Assembly: GCA_963971535.1 (NCBI GenBank)
Contig: OZ020586.1
Location: 71,906,634 to 71,970,633 of the forward strand
Source of the DNA: Notolepis coatsorum
Lineage: Eukaryota; Chordata; Actinopteri; Aulopiformes; Paralepididae
Reading direction: 5' to 3'
Length of the DNA: 64,000 bases
The notes under the pieces are model-generated. The model was not told the origin of the DNA, ran no database searches, and saw only the letters and a list, made by a program, of their open reading frames with translations. Position numbers and translations under genes: made by a program. Of the stretch, positions 45,054 to 56,883 are shown piece after piece. Every line of letters starts with the position of its first letter. Within the stretch, counting starts at the first letter, position 1.

Positions 45054-46650
45054 ATCCACTCTCTGACTCATGTCGTCTGCTCCTCTCTGACTCCTCCATG
45101 TTGTCTGCTCCTCTCTGACTCCTCTCTGACTCCTCTCTGACTCCTCTCTGACTCCTCCATGCCGTCTGCTCCTCTCTGACTCCTCTCTGACTCCTCCATG
45201 TTGTCTGCTACTCTCTGACTCCTCCATGTTGTCTGCTCCTCTCTGACTCCTCTCTGACTCCTCCATGTTGTCTGCTACTCTCTGACTCCTCCATGCCGTC
45301 TGCTCCTCTCTGACTCCTCCATGTTGTCTGCTACTCTCTGACTCCTCCATGTTGTCTGCTCCTCTCTGACTCCTCCATGTTGTCTGCTCCTCTCTGACTC
45401 CTCTCTGACTCCTCTCTGACTCCTCTCTGACTCCTCCATGCCGTCTGCTCCTCTCTGACTCCTCCATGTTGTCTGCTACTCTCTGACTCCTCCATGTTGT
45501 CTGCTCCTCTCTGACTCCTCTCTGACTCCTCCATGTTGTCTGCTACTCTCTGACTCCTCCATGTTGTCTGCTCCTCTCTGACTCCTCTCTGACTCCTCCA
45601 TGTTGTCTGCTACTCTCTGACTCCTCCATGCCGTCTGCTCCTCTCTGACTCCTCCATGTTGTCTGCTACTCTCTGACTCCTCCATGTTGTCTGCTCCTCT
45701 CTGACTCCTCCATGTTGTCTGCTCCTCTCTGACTCCTCCATCCTGTCTGCTCCTCTCTGACTCCTCCATCCTGTCTGCTCCTCTCTGACTCCTCTCTGAC
45801 TCCTCTCTGACTCCTCCATCCTGTCTGCTCCTCTCTGACTCCTCTCTGACTCCTCTCTGACTCCTCCATGTTGTCTGCTCCTCTCTGACTCCTCTCTGAC
45901 TCCTCCATCCTGTCTGCTCCTCTCTGACTCCTCCATCTTGTCTGCTCCTCTCTGACTCCTCCATGCCGTCTGCTCCTCTCTGACTCCTCCATGTTGTCTG
46001 CTCCTCTCTGACTCCTCCATCCTGTCTGACTCCTCTCTGACTCCTCCATCCTGTTGCTCCTCTCTGACTCCTCCATCCTGTCTGACTCCTCTCTGACTCC
46101 TCCATCCTGTTGCTCCTCTCTGACTCCTCCATGTTGCTCCTCTCTGACTCCTCTCTGACTCCTCTCTGACTCCTCCATGTTGCTCCTCTCTGACTCCTCT
46201 CTGACTCCTCCATGTTGCTCCTCTCTGACTCCTCTCTGACTCCTCTCTGACTCCTCTCTGACTCCTCCATGTTGCTCCTCTCTGACTCCTCTCTGACTCC
46301 TCCATGTTGCTCCTCTCTGACTCCTCTCTGACTCCTCTCTGACTCCTCCATGTTGCTCCTCTCTGACTCCTCTCTGACTCCTCTCTGACTCCTCCATGTT
46401 GCTCCTCTCTGACTCCTCCATGTTGCTCCTCTCTGACTCCTCTCTGACTCCTCTCTGACTCCTCTCTGACTCCTCTCTGACTCCTCCATGTTGCTCCTCT
46501 CTGACTCCTCTCTGACTCCTCTCTGACTCCTCCATGTTGCTCCTCTCTGACTCCTCCATGTTGCTCCTCTCTGACTCCTCCATGTTGCTCCTCTCTGACT
46601 CCTCCATGTTGCTCCTCTCTGACTCCTCTCTGACTCCTCCATGTTGCTCC
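45054..46650. repeat. Compound CTCTGACTCCT minisatellite in fam210a intron 1
   Basis: About 1.6 kb of two modules: the 11-bp CTCTGACTCCT, in runs of one to five, and CCATGTTGTCTGCTC or its variants CCATGCCGTCTGCTC, CCATCCTGTCTGCTC and the shorter CCATGTTGCTC. The last unit runs directly into the exon 2 acceptor. The long minus-strand frames (SERSQRG and similar, up to 388 residues and open in three frames) are periodic artefacts. Confidence 0.95.
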
Positions 46651-46655
46651 TCTAG

Positions 46656-46758
46656 CCCAGTAGCCTGTTGCCCAGCCTGCCGTCTCCCCGCTGTTTCTCC
46701 ACGTCTACACCAGGCTGGACCTCAGGAGGAGCCACAGCTCCACGCAAACCAACAACAG
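46656..46758 (+). CDS. fam210a: fam210a coding exon 2 (linker)
   Basis: 103 bases: acceptor TGTTGCTCCTCTAG, 34 codons plus one base, donor ACAG/GTCATT. Frame 0 in and phase 1 out agree with the flanking exons. The peptide has PRCFSTSTPGWTSGG, comparable with RRVFSSSATAQG in the human protein just after the presequence, then a Ser/Thr/Pro/Gly linker. The acceptor's pyrimidine tract is supplied by the last minisatellite units. An alternative acceptor CCCAG at 46675 would shift the frame. Confidence 0.7.
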
Positions 46759-46962
46759 GTCATTCTGGTTTTGGTCACGTTCAGGTCATTCATGGTTTAT
46801 TTGAACTCAGTCAGATACAAACAAATTAACATTAAAAAACAATCTCATTGTAGCACAATAATATTATACCGGAGCTTAGACAGGTTCATAATTATAGCCT
46901 TTAGTAGACCAACCAAAAGGTGAAGATTAAAATCCAGCAGTAACAATGTTTTGGCATGATGC

Positions 46963-46983
46963 GGGGGGGGGGGGGGGGGGGGG
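46963..46983. repeat. Poly-G tract (21 G)
   Basis: An uninterrupted run of 21 G on the plus strand in fam210a intron 2. Length is likely variable. Confidence 0.95.
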
Positions 46984-47057
46984 TTGTGTCAGGTAAACAG
47001 ACCTACTGGTCTATCGGTGAGCATTCACTGGGACTTTCAGGAAAGGAAGGGGGCTTA

Positions 47058-47977
47058 GGGCCCTTTCTCACTCACTGCTCTGTGTCGAATCAGACCCGGC
47101 TCGCATCAGAAAAGGGTGTGTCTGTCTGAGTGAGAACGCTGTCCCCCGTCCCCGCCCCCCGCTGATTCGTCCCCGGGGGCGCTGAACCTGGACCGCTGAA
47201 ATAGGTGGTCTCAGGTGCGCACTAGTGGGGGCGGTTAGGCCTGGCAATTTTGTTTGCCATTGCTATGTCTATACATTGTTCTAATGCATTTATTTCTATT
47301 AGACCAGTGGTGCCCAACCAGTCGGCCGTGGTCGACCAGTAGATCAATGACATGCAATATAATTGCCACAAGCGATGGGATAATGTTAGCTTCTGAACAG
47401 GCTAAGCTAACTAGCGTTAGCCATTGCTGTCTACTTTACTTTCTTGTTCGAATGCATTTATTTCTATTAGACCAGTGGTGCCCAACCAGTCGGCCGTGGT
47501 CGACCAGTAGATCAATGACATTCAATATAATCGATGCGAGCAATGTTACTAGTAAAAGGCTAAGCTAACTAGCATTAGCCGTTAGCTTAGCGTTATTGTT
47601 AACCCTGCAAAACGATCAAAAGCGGACTCTACAACAGAGTTCCATTCGTGAGAAAAGGGGGGTGGGTTATATTGACAAGGCTTGACAACAGAGGTTAAAA
47701 TATAACTTCATATTTATTAGTTATTTGTTTCTTTATATCAGAATCCAGTCTCCAGTCTCCGTGTTATCACTTCCTGTGTTTACATTTCGAGCGTGACATC
47801 ATCGACTACGGCAAGCTTACAAGCTCAAAACGCAAACCGTAAACAAAACCCAGAGCGCACCAAGACTGAAGACTAACAAACTAGAGGGGGGAGAGGGGGT
47901 GGGGGAGTTCGGCACGGAACTCGGAATGAGGACGGCACGGAGCTGATTCGACCCCGATGTTGAGTGAGAAAGCCCCC
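47058..47977. mobile_element. PIF/Harbinger-like non-autonomous element
   Basis: Ends GGGCCCTTTCTCACTCA and the complement of the right end GGGGGCTTTCTCACTCA extend about 45 bp including GTCGAATCAG. They are flanked by TTA (47055-47057, 47978-47980), the 3-bp target of PIF/Harbinger. The interior has a tandem duplication of about 175 bp (47280-47365 against 47453-47540, CCAGTGGTGCCCAACCAGTC). No transposase. Confidence 0.7.
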
Positions 47978-48317
47978 TTAGTCGCTAATCCTGCTTTCAT
48001 GTGGTGTCAGATTTATGGGATGTATGAGTTTCCTACCTGGATGTAACCTGCAGTCTCTCTCATAGCATGTGTCCCAAGTCAGAAAAGTTGTGATGTAATC
48101 ACCTTAACTGACTGCTGATTGGTTACACATTTTTCATTTCAGTAACAAAAAAAATAAAAACACATTGTTTGATAACTGTCCTGAAATATCAGTACAGAAG
48201 AGAAATAAGCAGTCAGAACTTGAGCTGGAAGAATAGTGACCTCTAGTAACAGCTGTGAAGAATAGGGGCCTCTTTGATGAACATTGTTACTCAGCTGAAA
48301 GAGTTGTTCCCTTCCTG

Positions 48318-48391
48318 CTGACTTGTCGTACAGAACTTGTAAGTCGCTTTGGATAAAAGCATCAGCTAAATTACAAAATGTAAATGTAGTA
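48318..48391 (+). repeat. Common teleost LINE/SINE 3' module
   Basis: GTAAGTCGCTTTGGATAAAA followed by GCATCAGCTAAATTAC and AAAATGTAAATGTA is the widespread teleost retroposon tail. The body upstream is not clear. Confidence 0.7.
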
Positions 48392-48404
48392 GCTAGCAGC
48401 TGTC

Positions 48405-48560
48405 GCGAATAGTGAGCTCTTTAGAAGCAGCTGTGACAAATAATGAGCTCTTTAGTAGTAACAGCTATGAATAATAGTGACCTCTTTAGTAACAGTTATG
48501 AAGAATAGTGGCCTCTTTAGTAGCAGCTGAAAAAAAGAGTGACCTCTTTAGTAGCAAGTA
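48405..48560. repeat. Short minisatellite in fam210a intron 2
   Basis: About four diverged units of roughly 40 bp carrying AATAGTGACCTCTTTAGTA and AGCAGCTGTGA, with further relatives at 48230-48280. Confidence 0.75.
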
Positions 48561-48663
48561 TCTCTTTGGCTGTTCTGTGTATATAGGAAACATTTGGTTC
48601 TTTGTCTGAAGGCTTCTTTTCATTTGATGACTGAGCATGACACCATCTGTCTCATACCAATAG

Positions 48664-48886
48664 GCGATGGCCAGCCCCCTGGCTCAGCCCAACCCCCACC
48701 CCCTCCCGGCCCGGTCCAGGGAGGTTCTGATCCACCAGACCAAGAGATGGACCCACTCCAGGACAGCTCCATGGGCCTGGTACAGCGATTCAAACGCACC
48801 CTGAAACAGTACGGCAGAGTGGTGATACCAGTTCACCTGATCACATCAGCATTCTGGTGTGGTAGTTTCTACTACGCTGCCATGAA
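48664..48886 (+). CDS. fam210a: fam210a coding exon 3 (start of DUF1279, membrane segment)
   Basis: Acceptor CATACCAATAG, 223 bases, donor ATGAA/GTAAGT. Entry phase 1 and exit phase 2 match the neighbours. It encodes a Pro/Gly-rich linker with a run of five Pro, then EMDPLQDSSMGLVQRFKRTL and KQYGRVVIPVHLITSAFWCG with SFYYAAM. This is the start of the DUF1279 domain of FAM210A (human: RFKKTFRQYGKVLIPVHLI). Residues about 133-154 form the predicted membrane segment. FAM210A is a mitochondrial membrane protein linked to mitochondrial translation in muscle and bone; that role is from the family, not from this sequence. Confidence 0.95.
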
Positions 48887-50082
48887 GTAAGTCACCCGGT
48901 AATTCAATAGTTTCCCCCCCTGTTTTCTGTTATTTTTAAGTTGGGTACCAAGTAACATATGTCCAGTAAAAGTGCTTGTTTATCCCCTAACGGCCTTTTG
49001 ACCACACCACACCCCTCATACAAGCTGTTGAGTAGTAGTTAATGTTTTTAGTTCTATGAGAATAGTGCCACCATGAGGCAAGATGACTCAGAACTTCACA
49101 GGCTAAATTCGAAAACTGATGGTTTGGCCCGATGGTGGCGCTAGAGGGAAGGTCGTGGGATCACCAAAATCAATAGGATTCCTCCCCCTGGGGTCATGAA
49201 TTTGCACAGCAAATTATAAAAGATTTGAGTGAAAGGTATTCGAGATACACAGATACACGAATTCTAAAATGTAAAGCTTGACCTGATGGTGGCGCTAGAG
49301 GAAAGGTCATGTCGTAACTGTCTGTCTCTCTGTGCTGCATGAGGACATTACTGTCTGTCTCTCTGTGCTGCACGAGGACATAACTGTCTGTCTCTCTGTG
49401 CTGCACGAGGACATAACTGTCTGTCTCTCTGTGCTGCATGAGGACATAAATGTCTGTCTCTGTGCTGCACGAGGACATAACTGTCTGTCTCTCTGTGCTG
49501 CATGAGGACATAACTGTCTGTCTCTCTGTGCTGCATGAGGACACTACTGTCTGTCTCTCTGTGCTGCATGAGGACACTACTGTCTGTCTCTGTGCTGCAT
49601 GAGGACATAACTGTCTGTCTCTCTGTGCTGCATGAGGACATAACTGTCTGTCTCTCTGTGCTGCATGAGGACACTACTGTCCGTCTCTCTGTGCTGCATG
49701 AGGACACTACTGTCTGTCTCTCTGTGCTGCATGAGGACATACTGTCTGTCTCTCTGTGCTGCATGAGGACATTACTGTCTGTCTCTCTGTGCTGCATGAG
49801 GACACTACTGTCTCTCTGTGCTGCATGAGGACATACCTGTCTGTCTCTCTGTGCTGCATGAGGACATGTCTGTCTGTCTCTCTGTGCTGCATGAGGACAT
49901 AACTGTCTGTCTCTATGTGCTGCATGAGGACACTACTGTCTGTCTCTCTGTGCTGCATGAGGACACTACTGTCTGTCTCTCTGTGCTGCATGAGGACACT
50001 ACTGTCTATCTGTCTGTCTCTCTGTGCTGCATGAGGACATGTATGTCTGTCTCTCTGTGCTGCATGAGGACATAACTGTCTA

Positions 50083-51338
50083 TCTGTCTCTCTGTGCTGC
50101 ATGAGGACATAACTGTCTGTCTCTCTCTCTGTGCTGCATGAGGACACTACTGTCTGTCTCTCTCTGTGCTGCTCTCTCTCTGTGCTGCATGAGGACATAA
50201 CTGTCTGTCTGTCTGTCTCTCTGTGCTGCATGAGGACACTACTGTCTGTCTCTCTGTGCTGCATGAGGACATAACTGTCTGTCTCTCTCTGTGCTGCATG
50301 AGGACATAACTGTCTGTCTCTCTGTGCTGCATGAGGACATAACTGTCTCTCGGTCTGTGCTGCATGAGGACATAACTGTCTGTCTCTCTGTGCTGCATGA
50401 GGACATAACTGTCTGTCTCTCTCCCTGTGTTGCATGAGGACATACTGTCTGTCTTTCTGTCTGTCTCTCTGTGCTGCATGAGGACATAACTGTCTGTCTC
50501 TCTGTGCTGCATGAGGACATAACTGTCTGTCTCTCTCTCTGTGCTGCATGAGGACACTACTTTCTGTCTGTCTCTCTGTGCTGCATGAGGACACTACTGT
50601 CTGTCTCTCTGTGCTGCATGAGGACATAACTGTCTCTCTCTCTGTGCTGCATGAGGACATAACTGTCTGTCTCTCTGTGCTGCATGAGGACATAACTGTC
50701 TGTCTGCCTCTCTGTGCTACATGAGGACACTACTGTCTCTCTCTGTGCTGCATGAGGACATTACTGTCTCTCTCTCTGTGCTGCATGAGGACATAACTGT
50801 CTGTCTCTCTGTGCTGCATGAGGACATAACTGTCTGTCTGTCTCTCTGTCTCTGTGCTGCATGAGGACATTACTGTCTCTCTCTCTGTGCTGCATGAGGA
50901 CATTACTGTCTCTCTCTCTGTGCTGCATGAGGACATAACTGTCTGTCTCTCTGTGCTGCATGAGGACATAACTGTCTGTCTGTCTCTCTGTGCTGCATGA
51001 GGACATAACTGTCTGTCTCTCTGTGCTGCATGAGGACACTACTGTCTGTCTCTGTGCTGCATGAGGACATACTGTCTGTCTCTCTGTGCTGCATGAGGAC
51101 ATAACTGTCTGTCTCTCTGTGCTGCATGAGGACATAACTGTCTGTCTCTCTGTGCTGCATGAGGACATTACTGTCTGTCTCTCTGTGCTGCATGAGCACA
51201 TTACTGTCTCTCTCTCTGTGCTGCATGAGGACATACTGTCTGTCTCTCTGTGCTGCATGAGGACACTACTGTCTGTCTCTCTGTGCTGCATGAGGACATA
51301 ACTGTCTGTCTCTCTGTGCTGCATGAGCACATTACTGT
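50083..51338. repeat. Large duplicated block within the intron 3 array, copy 1
   Basis: Repeats at 51403-52658 with a constant 1,320-bp offset, preserving irregular marks such as CTCGGTCTGTG, CTCCCTGTGTTG and GAGCACATTAC. One difference seen: A at 50719, G at 52039. Confidence 0.9.
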
Positions 51339-51402
51339 CTCTCTCTCTGTGCTGCATGAGGACATACTGTCTGTCTCTCTGTGCTGCATGAGGACACTAC
51401 TG

Positions 51403-52658
51403 TCTGTCTCTCTGTGCTGCATGAGGACATAACTGTCTGTCTCTCTCTCTGTGCTGCATGAGGACACTACTGTCTGTCTCTCTCTGTGCTGCTCTCTCTC
51501 TGTGCTGCATGAGGACATAACTGTCTGTCTGTCTGTCTCTCTGTGCTGCATGAGGACACTACTGTCTGTCTCTCTGTGCTGCATGAGGACATAACTGTCT
51601 GTCTCTCTCTGTGCTGCATGAGGACATAACTGTCTGTCTCTCTGTGCTGCATGAGGACATAACTGTCTCTCGGTCTGTGCTGCATGAGGACATAACTGTC
51701 TGTCTCTCTGTGCTGCATGAGGACATAACTGTCTGTCTCTCTCCCTGTGTTGCATGAGGACATACTGTCTGTCTTTCTGTCTGTCTCTCTGTGCTGCATG
51801 AGGACATAACTGTCTGTCTCTCTGTGCTGCATGAGGACATAACTGTCTGTCTCTCTCTCTGTGCTGCATGAGGACACTACTTTCTGTCTGTCTCTCTGTG
51901 CTGCATGAGGACACTACTGTCTGTCTCTCTGTGCTGCATGAGGACATAACTGTCTCTCTCTCTGTGCTGCATGAGGACATAACTGTCTGTCTCTCTGTGC
52001 TGCATGAGGACATAACTGTCTGTCTGCCTCTCTGTGCTGCATGAGGACACTACTGTCTCTCTCTGTGCTGCATGAGGACATTACTGTCTCTCTCTCTGTG
52101 CTGCATGAGGACATAACTGTCTGTCTCTCTGTGCTGCATGAGGACATAACTGTCTGTCTGTCTCTCTGTCTCTGTGCTGCATGAGGACATTACTGTCTCT
52201 CTCTCTGTGCTGCATGAGGACATTACTGTCTCTCTCTCTGTGCTGCATGAGGACATAACTGTCTGTCTCTCTGTGCTGCATGAGGACATAACTGTCTGTC
52301 TGTCTCTCTGTGCTGCATGAGGACATAACTGTCTGTCTCTCTGTGCTGCATGAGGACACTACTGTCTGTCTCTGTGCTGCATGAGGACATACTGTCTGTC
52401 TCTCTGTGCTGCATGAGGACATAACTGTCTGTCTCTCTGTGCTGCATGAGGACATAACTGTCTGTCTCTCTGTGCTGCATGAGGACATTACTGTCTGTCT
52501 CTCTGTGCTGCATGAGCACATTACTGTCTCTCTCTCTGTGCTGCATGAGGACATACTGTCTGTCTCTCTGTGCTGCATGAGGACACTACTGTCTGTCTCT
52601 CTGTGCTGCATGAGGACATAACTGTCTGTCTCTCTGTGCTGCATGAGCACATTACTGT
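51403..52658. repeat. Large duplicated block within the intron 3 array, copy 2
   Basis: Second copy of 50083-51338. After it the pattern diverges (an extra GAGCACATTACTGTCTG unit). Confidence 0.9.
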
Positions 52659-52863
52659 CTGTCTCTCTGTGCTGCATGAGCACATTACTGTCTCTCTCTC
52701 TGTGCTGCATGAGGACACTACTGTCTGTCTGTCTGTGCTGCATGAGGACATAACTGTCTTCATTACATGTACTTTCAATCAATGACACCCTCTGGTTACA
52801 GAACTTGGCTGTTAAAATGGATTGTAACCCTGTCCTCACTCGTGATGATGTGTCTTCTTGCAG

Positions 52864-52978
52864 AGGTGTAAACGTGGTTCCCGTTCTGGAGTACATTCCT
52901 GGTTTTCCCGAGAGGCTCATCAAACTTTTGGAGAATTCTCAGAGTGGCTATGCGCTAACTTCCTATGCTCTGTACAAG
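52864..52978 (+). CDS. fam210a: fam210a coding exon 4 (DUF1279)
   Basis: Acceptor TGTCTTCTTGCAG, 115 bases, donor TACAAG/GTAACT. The split Lys codon (AA from exon 3, A here) leads into GVNVVPVLEYIPGFPERLIK and LLENSQSGYALTSYALYK. Human FAM210A has GVNVVPFLELIGLPDSVVSI and LKNSQSGNALTAYALFK. Ends in phase 0. It lies 103 bp after one minisatellite and 772 bp before the next. Confidence 0.97.
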
Positions 52979-53489
52979 GTAACTTAAATAGATAAATTCA
53001 CATTCTGTGTATATGTATATCTTTCTCCTTAGGTGTTCTAACAGAGACAGTGTATATTCTGTACTCAGTGTTGGGGAGTATTTTCACTACATTTAAACCG
53101 TCAATTTAAAAACGTAATTAAACCACAGAGACACATTTCGCAGTAGCTTGCTGGTATTTCAACTAAATTCAAATTTGCATAGATATTGTAGTTGTTAAAG
53201 CTGCTATTATGTAACACTGAGCCACTAAATGTCGCACTAGAGCACCAGCATGTCATTTATTCAATCCGGTGCATTCCACATGGGGAAATGGGAAGTACTT
53301 ACTCAACATGTAAACAACAACATTCAGTTTTGACCCGCAAAAGATTTTTAAATGATAAATTCATGAATCAATATTTTTTGGGGGGAAAAGCAATACTTTT
53401 ATTCCGCAAATTTCTAAAAGATCTGTGGATGTGTTCTTTTTTTAAAATGATTACTCTACATAAAATCTTTTATCTATAGCACCTTTAAT

Positions 53490-53585
53490 CCTTTCACTGC
53501 CACACGACAGAAGGTTAACCCTTTACCATCACACAACCGACGGTCGCCGTAAAGGGTTAACCTTCTGTCGTGTGGCAGTGAAAGG
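53490..53585. repeat. Perfect 37-bp-arm hairpin in fam210a intron 4
   Basis: Arms 53490-53526 and 53549-53585 are perfect reverse complements (CCTTTCACTGCCACACGACA...) around a 22-base loop. GGCAGTGAAAGGGTTAA occurs again at 53605-53621, so the arm end is itself a small repeat. From 52979 to 53489 nothing else is recognised. Confidence 0.93.
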
Positions 53586-53750
53586 GTTAACCGTTTCCGT
53601 AGTATGGCAGTGAAAGGGTTAATTACTTTGTTGCTATTCTGAGGTGTACAGTTGTTAACTACTGGAACTACACGCATTTTCTGCCTATAAAAGGAAGGAA
53701 CAAGAGGTTTGAGAGACTTCTCATGTCATAGAAATAAGAGATTCTCTTCC

Positions 53751-56655
53751 GACAGGCCCGTAGTTCAGACCATCGACACGCTGACAGGCCTGTAGTTCAG
53801 ACCATCGACAAGCTGACAGGCCCGTAGTTCAGACCATCGACAAGCTGACAGGCCCGTAGTTCAGACCATCGACAAGCTGACAGGCCTGTAGTTCAGACCA
53901 TCGACAAGCTGACAGGCCTGTAGTTCAGACCATCGACACGCTGACAGGCCCGTAGTTCAGACCATCGACACGCTGACAGGCCTGTAGTTCAGACCATCGA
54001 CACGCTGACAGGCCCGTAGTTCAGACCATCGACACGCTGACAGGCCCGTAGTTCAGACCATCGACACGCTGACAGGCCCGTAGTTCAGACCATCGACAAG
54101 CTGACAGGCCCGTAGTTCAGACCATCGACACGCTGACAGGCCTGTAGTTCAGACCATCGACAAGCTGACAGGCCCGTAGTTCAGACCATCGACAAGCTGA
54201 CAGGCCCGTAGTTCAGACCATCGACAAGCTGACAGGCCTGTAGTTCAGACCATCGACAAGCTGACAGGCCTGTAGTTCAGACCATCGACAAGCTGACAGG
54301 CCCGTAGTTCAGACCATCGACACGCTGACAGGCCCGTAGTTCAGACCATCGACACGCTGACAGGCCCGTAGTTCAGACCATCGACACGCTGACAGGCCCG
54401 TAGTTCAGACCATCGACAAGCTGACAGGCCTGTAGTTCAGACCATCGACAAGCTGACAGGCCCGTAGTTCAGACCATCGACAAGCTGACAGGCCCGTAGT
54501 TCAGACCATCGACACGCTGACAGGCCCGTAGTTCAGACCATCGACACGCTGACAGGCCTGTAGTTCAGACCATCGACAAGCTGACAGGCCCGTAGTTCAG
54601 ACCATCGACAAGCTGACAGGCCCGTAGTTCAGACCATCGACAAGCTGACAGGCCTGTAGTTCAGACCATCGACAAGCTGACAGGCCTGTAGTTCAGACCA
54701 TCGACAAGCTGACAGGCCCGTAGTTCAGACCATCGACAAGCTGACAGGCCCGTAGTTCAGACCATCGACAAGCTGACAGGCCTGTAGTTCAGACCATCGA
54801 CACGCTGACAGGCCCGTAGTTCAGACCATCGACAAGCTGACAGGCCCGTAGTTCAGACCATCGACACGCTGACAGGCCCGTAGTTCAGACCATCGACAAG
54901 CTGACAGGCCCGTAGTTCAGACCATCGACACGCTGACAGGCCCGTAGTTCAGACCATCGACAAGCTGACAGGCCCGTAGTTCAGACCATCGACACGCTGA
55001 CAGGCCTGTAGTTCAGACCATCGACAAGCTGACAGGCCCGTAGTTCAGACCATCGACAAGCTGACAGGCCCGTAGTTCAGACCATCGACACGCTGACAGG
55101 CCCGTAGTTCAGACCATCGACACGCTGACAGGCCTGTAGTTCAGACCATCGACAAGCTGACAGGCCCGTAGTTCAGACCATCGACAAGCTGACAGGCCCG
55201 TAGTTCAGACCATCGACACGCTGACAGGCCCGTAGTTCAGACCATCGACACGCTGACAGGCCTGTAGTTCAGACCATCGACAAGCTGACAGGCCTGTAGT
55301 TCAGACCATCGACAAGCTGACAGGCCCGTAGTTCAGACCATCGACAAGCTGACAGGCCCGTAGTTCAGACCATCGACACGCTGACAGGCCCGTAGTTCAG
55401 ACCATCGACAAGCTGACAGGCCCGTAGTTCAGACCATCGACAAGCTGACAGGCCCGTAGTTCAGACCATCGACAAGCTGACAGGCCCGTAGTTCAGACCA
55501 TCGACAAGCTGACAGGCCTGTAGTTCAGACCATCGACAAGCTGACAGGCCTGTAGTTCAGACCATCGACAAGCTGACAGGCCCGTAGTTCAGACCATCGA
55601 CAAGCTGACAGGCCCGTAGTTCAGACCATCGACAAGCTGACAGGCCTGTAGTTCAGACCATCGACACGCTGACAGGCCCGTAGTTCAGACCATCGACAAG
55701 CTGACAGGCCCGTAGTTCAGACCATCGACACGCTGACAGGCCCGTAGTTCAGACCATCGACAAGCTGACAGGCCCGTAGTTCAGACCATCGACACGCTGA
55801 CAGGCCCGTAGTTCAGACCATCGACAAGCTGACAGGCCCGTAGTTCAGACCATCGACACGCTGACAGGCCTGTAGTTCAGACCATCGACAAGCTGACAGG
55901 CCCGTAGTTCAGACCATCGACAAGCTGACAGGCCCGTAGTTCAGACCATCGACACGCTGACAGGCCCGTAGTTCAGACCATCGACACGCTGACAGGCCTG
56001 TAGTTCAGACCATCGACAAGCTGACAGGCCCGTAGTTCAGACCATCGACAAGCTGACAGGCCCGTAGTTCAGACCATCGACACGCTGACAGGCCCGTAGT
56101 TCAGACCATCGACACGCTGACAGGCCTGTAGTTCAGACCATCGACAAGCTGACAGGCCTGTAGTTCAGACCATCGACAAGCTGACAGGCCCGTAGTTCAG
56201 ACCATCGACAAGCTGACAGGCCCGTAGTTCAGACCATCGACAAGCTGACAGGCCCGTAGTTCAGACCATCGACAAGCTGACAGGCCCGTAGTTCAGACCA
56301 TCGACAAGCTGACAGGCCCGTAGTTCAGACCATCGACAAGCTGACAGGCCTGTAGTTCAGACCATCGACACGCTGACAGGCCTGTAGTTCAGACCATCGA
56401 CACGCTGACAGGCCCGTAGTTCAGACCATCGACAAGCTGACAGGCCCGTAGTTCAGACCATCGACACGCTGACAGGCCCGTAGTTCAGACCATCGACAAG
56501 CTGACAGGCCCGTAGTTCAGACCATCGACAAGCTGACAGGCCCGTAGTTCAGACCATCGACACGCTGACAGGCCTGTAGTTCAGACCATCGACACGCTGA
56601 CAGGCCCGTAGTTCAGACCATCGACAAGCTGACAGGCCCGTAGTTCAGACCATCG
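53751..56655. repeat. 32-bp minisatellite, about 91 copies, in fam210a intron 4
   Basis: Unit GACAGGCC(C/T)GTAGTTCAGA followed by CCATCGACA(A/C)GCT. Length is constant at 32 bp, and only two sites vary among the copies read: C/T after GGCC and A/C in GACAAG/GACACG, in mixed combinations. There are no spacers, so it is not a CRISPR array. 32 is not a multiple of three and no frame stays open. Confidence 0.97.
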
Positions 56656-56883
56656 TTATGATTAGGTTGGCAAATGGTCTAAAAAGATGCAAGTTCAACA
56701 TTTTGTCTTAACTGTTAATATAGTGCAAGCTACCGTTAACGTTCTGAGAAGACCCCAAACAGGGTTATTAGTTTCAGGGGGCGTGTCTTGGATGGGGATG
56801 TGGTGGGGATTGATGTGTGGGGTGTTTGGGGACTGGCTGTTCCGGGGGGGTTTACATGCCTTCGAGCAACACTGTACTTATTG

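Larger units (their letters stand above)
49310..52760. repeat. ~33-bp CATGAGGACATAACTGTCTG minisatellite in fam210a intron 3
   Basis: About 3.4 kb of units built from CATGAGGACATAACTGTCTG plus TCTCTCTGTGCTG, with frequent small indels and CACTAC/CATAAC/CATTAC variants. It contains a recent internal duplication of about 1.26 kb at an offset of 1,320 bp. Long open frames on both strands (QHRETDSYVLM, CLSVLHEDITV) are periodic artefacts. Confidence 0.95.

Noticed and set aside
45476-46642. 388-residue minus-strand open frame (SERSQRG repeats)
   Set aside because: It is the complement of a minisatellite, open in three frames at once, and lies in an intron of fam210a.
47254-47568. 104-residue frame with internal repeat MHLFLLDQWCPTSRPWS
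   Set aside because: The repeat is a 175-bp tandem duplication in a non-autonomous DNA element; no coding signals.
49348-52923. Many long frames with SSCSTERQTV or QHRETDSYVLM repeats
   Set aside because: Read-through of a tandem array with a period near 33 bp; open on both strands and without any gene signals.
53751-56655. CRISPR-like regular array
   Set aside because: The 32-bp units are directly adjoining with no spacers, and the DNA is vertebrate.
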